Assembly: GCF_000002235.5 (NCBI RefSeq)
Contig: NW_022145609.1
Coordinates: forward strand, 5,339,214 to 5,403,213
Direction: 5' to 3'
DNA: 64,000 nt
DNA from: Strongylocentrotus purpuratus
Lineage: Eukaryota; Echinodermata; Echinoidea; Camarodonta; Strongylocentrotidae
Shown: piece after piece, positions 13,801 through 23,700 of the stretch
Position numbering within the stretch: position 1 is the first letter of the stretch
Layout: each line of letters begins with the position of its first letter
The notes under the pieces: model-generated
What the model was told of the DNA's origin: nothing
Database searches by the model: none
What the model saw: the letters and a program-made list of their open reading frames with translations, nothing else
Program-made: the position numbers and the translations under genes

Positions 13801-14676
13801 GAGCTCAGTATAGGCGCAGGGCCTCTGTTATTCAGACACTTAAGCTATGGTAACAACTCAGAGCGGCGACCGACCGATTTGCAGCCTGCTCGTTCGCCGC
13901 TGGAATTTAGGCATCGCCCAGCGATTTTTAAAGAAGTCGGGCAGGCTGTAAAGCACCAGCGAAGCCTGGGCGGTCAAAACTGGACGAAGTCGGGTTGCTT
14001 TTACGGGCAGCGTCCCGGCAGTGACCGACGGAAGACCCACCGATTTCCCGAGCGGTCTCCCACCGGCCACCGGCTGATTTTAAAGAAATTGCCCCGCCGG
14101 CCGGCCGGTGATCGGCGGGGCACCAAAATACGGTGCCCGGGCGGTCGCTGCCCTTGCACCGACCTAGTTGAGCATTCGCCGTCGAGCGATTTAGGTCAAA
14201 AATCGAAGCCGCTAGGTCATAAGCTACCGACCGATTTTGGATTCGCCCTGTGACCGCCTGATCTCCAAGCGCCGATCGCGCGGCGACCGGGCTGCGACCG
14301 CTCTGCAGCGTCGAGTGAAAAGTGAGCAGGCGCCGCCGAATTTTAACTCCGCGCTAAAACTTCAGCGGCGACCGAGCGATGCCCTAAAAACAAGCAGTGC
14401 CCGGGCGGCCGCCGCTCCGTGTCCGGGCGAAATTGGCTAAAAAATCGCCACCCAGCCGCCGAGCAGGCTACTTATGGGGGTTGTGACCATAGCTTTATTC
14501 TTATCTATTTCTCCTTGTGCGCCTCAGAATAGAAATTCTATATATAGAAGGCGCAATACTAATGCCAGATATTGATACTATTATTATATTAGTTGCAGGA
14601 GTAGTGGTTCTAATATAAGGTAGTAGTAGTAGTAGTATTTTTAATTTATATATTTCTTTATTATTATCATTATCAA

Positions 14677-14710
<34 letters not shown>

Positions 14711-17700
14711 TGCTCGCAAGTCGCAAAAGCAATTCATTTACACGTTGTAACCGCTCAGGTTTTGTGCTTCATATCTTAACACGCCTTTATTCTTATGTTG
14801 AACTATGAGCCAATGTGAGCTTACATGTATCAGCGTCAACGTCCTGAATGGGGAACTTCGAACTGTAAAGAATGTTAGGAAACAATAATAAACAGGGTTC
14901 AAGTTTACCACTATGGGAAAAACAATAACTTTTCAAAATGTGATGCTTTTAAAATAGAGCTTTTAATTAGAGAGCACGTACTTCAGAATAGTATAGAAGT
15001 ACTTCCAGTTTGTCTAACAATAATGTGCGGATATCTTAATCTTAATACTATACATCCGGCTCTCAAAGGTTCACCTACAATTGTAGTTACGATTAAATAT
15101 CAAGACATGAGAGCAGAGTATTTGATCGTATAAGCAAATTAATTCAACCCATTAGCACTGTTCTGAACAATATTTTGTTTTCAATTACTGTTGTGCAAAA
15201 ACAATCTATAACATCAAGAACACTTCGATTGCATGGGCATTAACATACATAATATTTCACAAGACAATAAGATGGTTCTTTATAAAAAAAAAAACTAAAA
15301 TGACGTACTGAATGTATATAGTTGAATTTAAGAGAAACTGCTAATAATGATATGTTACCTTTGACCAAACTATGTTCATGTTTTATATCAATGACAAAAC
15401 TAAAGTCAGCATGGATTAGAGAACGAATTCCATTGTTCAAATCAGCATAATAGACAAAAGCAGGGAATGCGTGTCAAATGATAATTAACTACAAATCTAC
15501 CCATGCATTAGCTTGAACTAGTAATCTGTTTAATCCAAAAAAAAATCCCCCTGGTTCTTGTTGTGTTTTTGCCTCTTGCTTTGACAAGCGCAATAAATAA
15601 TGAAGGACAAAATGGATTTCTGCTCTTTTATCGTGATGTGTTTATTTTGTGATAATAATGTATAGTAAAAATAAAAAACAACCTTTCTATGAAAACTGAC
15701 TGTTTAAAAAAAATCACCTTGGCAATTGACACCAGTCCAGCCTTCTTGACACGCAGTCCCATCCATGCATTCTCCTGTATCCTTGGTACAGATGTTACGT
15801 GGAGAGCAATGGCACTCTTGCAAACAATTTGCTCCATACGTTCCTGGGTTACATTCTTTAAAAAAAATAATGGGGATTGATCAAGTAATAAAAGACAAGG
15901 AACACCATTATGAGGTAGGCCTAATGTGCTTTTTGATATTTCACATTGAGGGGCAGCCCCAAGAACCCAAAATCCACAGATGTAATTGATGGCTCGATAT
16001 TAAATTTCGAGAATGAATTCAAACAAATCCTAAATAAATGGGTCAATGAGGTATCAAGGGTGCGTTTTGAATGTTTGGTAGATTTGGTTTTACCACTTCA
16101 GTTTTTTTTCTTAAATTAGCTCCCGACCATAGGTGCATAAGTACTTCTATTTATTGTTTTCAAATAGATCTATCTAATGATAAATCTATTAAGCTCGATT
16201 ACATTTATTTTTAAATCATCTGTTAAATTCCAGTCACTGTCGAATGAATAACCCAGACATATTCAATAAGGAGGTTTCTATATGTATTTGTAGATCATCC
16301 TCTACGGGCGCGTACGCAGGATTTTTTCGAAGGGGGGGGTTAAAATTTGAAAATCGCGCCGAAAATTTCGCAACGACTCTGCCAGCCGCTGAATAAGCGG
16401 GGGGGGGGGGGGGGGGGGGGGGGAGGGGGGGGGGGGGGGTGCGGTGTAAGAGCACATTTTTTTTTGTTTAGTCCCAAAAATTTCGCAACGACTCATGAGG
16501 AGGCGGGGGGGGGGTAAGGTCACTTTTGGGGTCACCCTATTGCATACACAAAAATAAAACCTTTTTTTTTTAATTTTTATTTTATTTAAAAAAAATAGAG
16601 GGGGATTTTCATCAAAAATCACACGAAAAAAAAATGAGGGGGATTCAAACCCCCCTCCCGCTGCGTGCGCGCCTGATCCTCTATATAACAATATTTGATC
16701 CAAGGGGAACTGCTTCGAACGATTTAAATGGAATTATTATAGTTTATAGTACATGGGTTTTAAAGTGAAGAATTGTTGTACATGCATGTTGTTTTACTCG
16801 TGCAATATTTTGCCCTAACTTGATTTAGCTAGGAAATTCCTTACGTTGGACAAATTTGTGTAGCTCCTAGAAGAATTCGGTATTGCTTTCTTAAGGGCTA
16901 CGTGCTTGCACATTAATGATTACTTAAATAGATTAATACGGAAAAGAGTCCATAGTTTTCCAACTCTACCTCAAATATAAAATACATGTAGAACAAAAAT
17001 GACTATTAAAAAACGGAATAATGTTTCGCTTGTTTATTTGTGTGCGTCTTTTTGAACACGGATGAAAGAATTAATGTCCCTCGGAAAAGAATATTATTAA
17101 TTGTGTTCATCTACGTGATCAAAAAATGATGAAGAAAAAACAAACATATTCACCCTCAACCCAAGCACCACTTGTTAAAAGATAACAAAACTTATATTTT
17201 GAGTGGCAGAGTATATCCCATTGGAATCTCTTTCATCCTCAAAGAGGTTTCTACTTCATTGTATTATCATGTTACCATGTTTCTTTATACGCACTCATAA
17301 ATTATTCTCGAATACTCTATTCAAAATATACCTAGGCTTATTTGAAGATAAGGTTTCACAAAATATAAGACAGACCAAATTAAATCGTGAGGAAATGCCA
17401 TAATCAAGGTCCCTCTTAACGCCTTAGTATGTACTTGACAAGAAGACTAATTGACCTTTGAAATGCACTTCTATGTAAACGAATACCTGTTCTCATCATA
17501 TGAGTTGAAAGGTCACACGTGGAGCAACCTTTCTTTCAGTCTTGAGAATCAAATGGTTTAACCCATTCATTACTACAAATATAAATATGCCTTCTTCGTC
17601 ACTTATGTCTTTCGTATTTAGTTTTTGCTGGCGCTTATAATGAAAGCTGCGTCAAGGTTGATTTGTTTTATTTCATCTCTTTTCTCGTTACCTTACGCAA

Positions 17701-20700
17701 GAGAATATAAAATATGTCAAGCGTTGGAGATTAAAAACCTCTTTCATGAGAAATAAATTTATCTGCCGGAATAGACATGTGAAGAACTGTTGAAATATAC
17801 AATAACATGTAAATTTATGAGCAATCCGTTTTTATAAACGAATATGTTATATACATTTTTCTTTCAAGATGATGTATTTTGGAGGTCTCTCGTAGTAAAA
17901 ATATTCGCTCATGAATGATTCCAGAATTTGATTCACATGAAAAAAGGTACCTGTTTTACAATTGATTCCCATGAATCCTGCAGCACAGGTGCATCCAAAG
18001 GGGTCTGGTAGGCAGAAGAGTTTACCCCGACACCCTGGACTGTGATCATCTCCTGAGAAATCACAATAAAAGCTGCCATCCTGCCCGAACCAGTTACTGC
18101 CCAGGACTTAGGATAAATGACAATAAAGGGATCAGGAAACAAGTGCCTTCATAATAGAGTGTCAAACGAGCTTACACAACATATTAGTAATACGGTATCG
18201 ACATCGAGTTAAGTTGATTTTGATTCGTGTGATAACTATATTGAAAAGAGTTTTTAGATATTAAACGATCAAAATGTACGAAAATGCCAACGAAACAATG
18301 CTGTTTCCTTATACCAGGGTTTCATCGATTGAATGTTATTAATGAAAGCTTTGTTAATTGTATCACTATACGTACATTATAGAGTATTGCAGATTGAACT
18401 TTATTTCAAGCATGTAATTTACATGAAATCACTATATTTATTCTCATCAAAAAAATATTGAGCTTAATCTAGAACATGTAAAAACAAATATTTAAAAAGC
18501 CTTAACTAAAAAATATTATAAAATGGACATTGTTATTCGGAAGCTTTTTGTTGAAACATATGGGTAGTCAGTTAGGGGGGGGGGGGAACAAATTCATCCA
18601 CTTTGAAAAAAGAGTCATCTACAAAACTGAAATAAAAGTGTGTTCGTGCGCGCGTGTGTGCGTGTGCGTTCGTGTGTGTGTGGGAGTGTGAGCGTGTGTG
18701 TGTGTGTGTGTGTAAGTATGCGACTCTTTAATTTTGTGTGCCTCAAACCCCCTCCTTGTTTAATAAGTATGTCTTTGCCAGTGTCTCGAAGCGCAGAGGA
18801 CCTATAAAAGTGTAAACCCTACCGTGTTCACATGTTGTCCCGTTGAAACCAGGAGCACATACACACTCTCCCGAGTCTGCATCGCACTTGCCTCCATTGA
18901 GACACTCGGTACAGGTATGTTCACATTCAGATCCCCAACGATAAGCTGGGCATCCTGTTTGAAGTAAACAGTTTTAGAATTTCAAAGTGGATAAGAATCC
19001 AGCATATAAACAATATCAGAAGTAGATAACCGCTACCTCAATATGCATCGACATACCTGCATTCTAACTTTCTATCTAAACCCCCCCCCCCCTCGAACAC
19101 ATACCAAAATTAAAAAATTGTCAATATTTAATTTTCAATATGCTGATATTATTGCTTCTTTCTTTCTTTTTAAGGAAAAGGAATCTATACAAAAAAATGC
19201 CATGTTAGTATGGGAAAACCGTGAAAATACGCTGAAATCAAAAGAATATACATGTAAATACAATTTTAGGACCTTTCGGATTAATTTCACTTATATTTCG
19301 CTGACAGCAATCATGTAGAATTATAATTACTTTTGTTGCAAGTTCAACGACCATGTTGGAAATGAAAGGTGCTTCGGAATAAGAGTCTTGTAAGATACAT
19401 GTACGATATGTAAGCTACTAACTTACTGATGACATGAAGAAGGAATATTGCATTTTCTGCATCCCATCGTTTTCCAGCAAAACACTTATATACCCCAGTT
19501 TGGTTAAGCTGCACGTTCCCCAAAGTTAGGCTCTGCTTTCTACTACTGTCAGGTACCGTATCACCATTAAACCGCCACCGGAGGTCATCTTCCGTCATGT
19601 TGGTGACAACTGTGATTGTAACAGTTTCCCCGGCATGGACAGTCAAAGTTGTCCGTTGAGGCAAAGCTGTCGCTGTAAAGTAAATTGGAGCATGATAAGA
19701 GTATACAGAGAAAATAATTATGAACTGTGGAAGCAGTTTTGGGGGAAATTTAACGTTAAATCAAGCCCAACTCTGAATACATTTAAAAGAAGATACAAAC
19801 AATTACGTTTTTGTGACTAGTATTTTATTAGTTTTTATATATGCAATCAGGTTTTAGATGTTAGATGTTAGTTGTTATGTGTTAGGTGTTAAGTGTTATA
19901 GGTTAAAATTGTCGCTAGGGACCAGCCCCACATAAGACTTAAATGCTCTTTCTTGCTGGTTCTTCATTCGTATATATATATTTGTATTTTATGTTTGTCT
20001 TTCGTTATGTTATTTGTACGGTATTTTACTTATCTGTAAATATCAATGTTTTAATCATGTATGTTTTTTATATGACGAATGAAATCAAAAATGAAATGAA
20101 AAAATGAAAAATCAATAGATTTATTGTATAGGCTACTTTTAAAGTCGCTGATCGACTATATGATCTGTACAGGCTTTTAAGCATATAAATGGGGTTCTTT
20201 TTCCCAAACATAACCACATAAACGCTTGATTTTCAATACTGGAAGTAAAGAAATCATCAAATGTAAAAGTCAAAACGGGGTATCAATTTGGATGTATGAA
20301 TAGACTTATAAAATTATGTACATATTTTGACGACTTTTTGGGACAATTATTGTATTGAAGGTGTCTTGGTCTAGCAGTAAAATTGCTGAAGTACACGGTA
20401 CGGAGTCAAATACCTGTCACGCCAATACTTAACTTTGGTAATACATTTCTCTACATTTGCCACTCCCCCCACTTGAAATGAATAGGTACCCGGTGGGAAT
20501 AAATCCTTCAATGCTTGGGGGCCTTATAATGGTCGCTGAAGAGGGAGAGAAATATTGAAGGCCCACGTAAAGAACATTATTAAAATTGACGAGTCTACCC
20601 GAAGACAGGGAAGACCATAATATTATTATAATTCATCAGGTCAGGTAATGAGGGATAAATGATCAAGAAGTGCAATTTTGAACATGGTTTCTAGTGACAC

Positions 20701-23700
20701 TAAATGTGTTTTTTAGCCGTTTATTTTTTTTCTTTAATGTTCTCGTACAGTATTTTTGTTTCTTTACAAATTCAAGAAACATGACGGTGTTTATACATGA
20801 AATTGCTTTTACCCTAATTCCGTTTTTAAAAGTTCTAAAATCATCTTAATATTATTTTTCAGTTTTGAAGAATGTGTTTTCCTTTAGACTTGAGCTAGTT
20901 CTATGAATCTCCTAAATCAGATTTTTAGACAACGTCCACAGGTCAATAATCTGGTCCCTGAGTTTCACTATTTTCCGAAAAATGGTGGCTCCCAGTTGAC
21001 TGTGCACGCTGTTATATATTCCAATAAACTGAAGCATTGTACGAGCATTATTCTTCAGTCACACCGAGGAGGCCGATAAAAGACCGACCTCAGACTCGGT
21101 AAACAAGTTACATTACCTCCAGAGGCCCCAAACTGGTCGGTTCGGCGGTGTGACCGACGTATTAAAGACTTTCGATTTTACAAATATTTTGTACTCACCA
21201 TTGTGCATTAAGACAACAGTTGAAGTACTACGTGTGATTCCATCATATTCGAAAGTTGCACGGAATGCTCCTAATGCCTTGGTTTGATTAGACTGTTCAA
21301 AGATAAGCTTTCTTATATGTTGACCTTCGTTTACTGTGTTGCTATATATTGGGAGAACAGGAGTATCAACGGTCCGGATAATGCGGCCAAACGTGATACT
21401 GTCTCTGATGCTTGCATCTTTCTGTCCTAGGTAAGCACCGATATATTGATCACGTGTGTTGGGAGGATCCAGGAGGGGGTGATTGGTCACTAATGTCAGG
21501 TCTACGATGTATCCTAGAAAAACAAAACAATAGTCAATAATAGATTTAATAGCATACAAAACTCAGTAGACTACATAGACCAGAATTTATTATTAGTAGT
21601 AGTAGTAGTATTTCTTTATTGCAAACAAAACTTGGGGCTGGAATGCAAATGCAAATAAAAATAGATAGATAACAATGGTAAAAATAATGTTCTTAAAAAG
21701 AAGCTATCAATTCTGATGCATAAACATGTGAATAATAATGTGCTACAATCGAAATATTACACATTATAAATTGAATAAAAGTAAGCTCATGAGTACAATA
21801 TTTAATAATTATTTTATATAACATCAGAATTTTTAAGGGCATGTGTGTTTCACAATTGAGCCTTGTTTGTTTTGCGTGACTGCACATGCTTTAGCAGTCC
21901 CGCAAAACAAACACTCACAAATTATTATTCAATAAAATCTGAAAATGTATACTATTATCTAGATCAATAGGAATAAATCGTTGTCAAAATCATTCCATAA
22001 ATTGGGATAAAAATAATTTTTCCACCATTATGACCAACGGTATAGTATCTTTAACTTCCATTTTTCCCCTTTTTTCTCGTAAGGTTAGTTGTTGCAATGT
22101 CCTCCATCACAGTGTTAAACTTGTAATATATATAGGGTTTATATACAAGGGCAGAAAAACCGAGTATGGGGGCCCCCAAGCAAATATTGAGGGTACCAAC
22201 CAAACCCTCAAATTTGTTCCTGCTAACTGCGAGACCACATTTACCTAAAGGTGCGATTTAGCGAACCTAATTTAGCAAAAAATAGCAAATAAGAGAAGTA
22301 AAAACACGGAGGCATCGTCAAGCATGTCGGCAAAGCTTACGAATTCGGTAGTTTGTGGTCTTGTGGATTCATAAAATTAGTTCCTTAAAGGCCAATTCGT
22401 TCAGAAAATTACACACTCTTATCACCAGAATCTAGCTAAAAACACACATTCAGTTATACAGGTGTGCAGAAAACGAACTGTCAATCAATTTGCGCACATT
22501 ATATGCAAATTATACCGAACAAAAATTAGTCTCATGCACATCGTGTATTAGTGTCACAAATGGCTGGTTACTGTTACGCTATACGGACAGATTGGATAGA
22601 TGTGTAAATCATTAAAATTGTAATCAGTATACGATGTGAAAATGATTCTTCTCCAGCTTCTGGAAAGCAACATGGGAATTTATGTTGCGTCCTGCGAGAC
22701 GCAATAGCTCACTGTTTTGAAAAATTTGTGCGTAAAATTTGGTGTTTGGTAACGCAAAAACGTAACTTTTTGATTTGATTTGATTTGATTTATTGGTTTC
22801 TGCATCTTTTTTCTTCATACATTTTCATGAACATAATATGGTTTGATACAAAATTGTAAGTGTATATAATTTTATACAGATAATAAACGAATTTAAACAA
22901 ATATATTGAATGCATAATTAACATACATTACATGCAGGAGGGCTACAGAAATAAGCAAAGTAGCTTGACGTGCCCGCAGCCCTCAACTTAGCGCGACCTT
23001 TGCCAATATAAATTTCTCTTCATAACAAAGCAGCCACAATCTTTAGAAATATGTGAGAGGAAGAGGTGATACGGTACTCGCTTGCATAAATTTATCACAA
23101 TGTACTCATAAAATTAAAGGGTTAACGCATACTTTTCTAAAAAATCTTTAGCAAGTATCTCATTTGAAAGAAATATTGCTTCAGACCCAGGGGCGTCTCC
23201 AAAGTCAGGATATTGTCGGTAAAATTGCGCTGCCGTTGGGAAGAACAGAAAAGGGGTAGGGGAAAATAGAGAGGGAAAGGGAAAGAAAATGAAAAAGAAA
23301 AGGGAAGGAAAGGAATAGAGAAAAAGAAAGGAAAGAAAGGAAAGAGAAGAGAAGAAAGAAAGAGAAAAAGAAAAAGAGGTAGAAGAGGAAACAAAGGAAA
23401 AGAAAGGGGAAAAAAGGAAAAGGAGAAGTGGAAAAAAAAGGAAACAATAGAAACGGGGGATGAAAGAGAAGAGAGAGAGTGAGAGGTAAAAGCCCGAGAG
23501 AGGATGGTTGGGAGTAAAAGAGAGAGAGTGGAGTCGTCTCGTCGAGGGAGCAAGAAAGACACGCATAAATATGTCGCTGTGTCGGGTCGGATGTGTCGGT
23601 ATTCTTGCTCGATCCTCGTATAATATATCAATGCAAAAGTTTGAAGTCGGTGGGATGTATAATGTCGGTCGGCCGACAATTTTTTTGCCCCTACGAACTG

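Noticed and set aside
13858..14440. Open frames in the GC-rich block (70, 124 and 67 codons)
   Set aside because: They lie inside the TTA-flanked element, overlap on both strands and show no recognisable domain.
16234..16703. Proline-repeat frame on the minus strand
   Set aside because: The proline run is the poly-G tract of the hAT-like element read in reverse; not a protein.
23114..23679. 150- and 180-codon minus-strand frames rich in Phe, Ser and Leu
   Set aside because: They are read through a homopurine low-complexity block and overlap in several frames; there is no domain or splice context.
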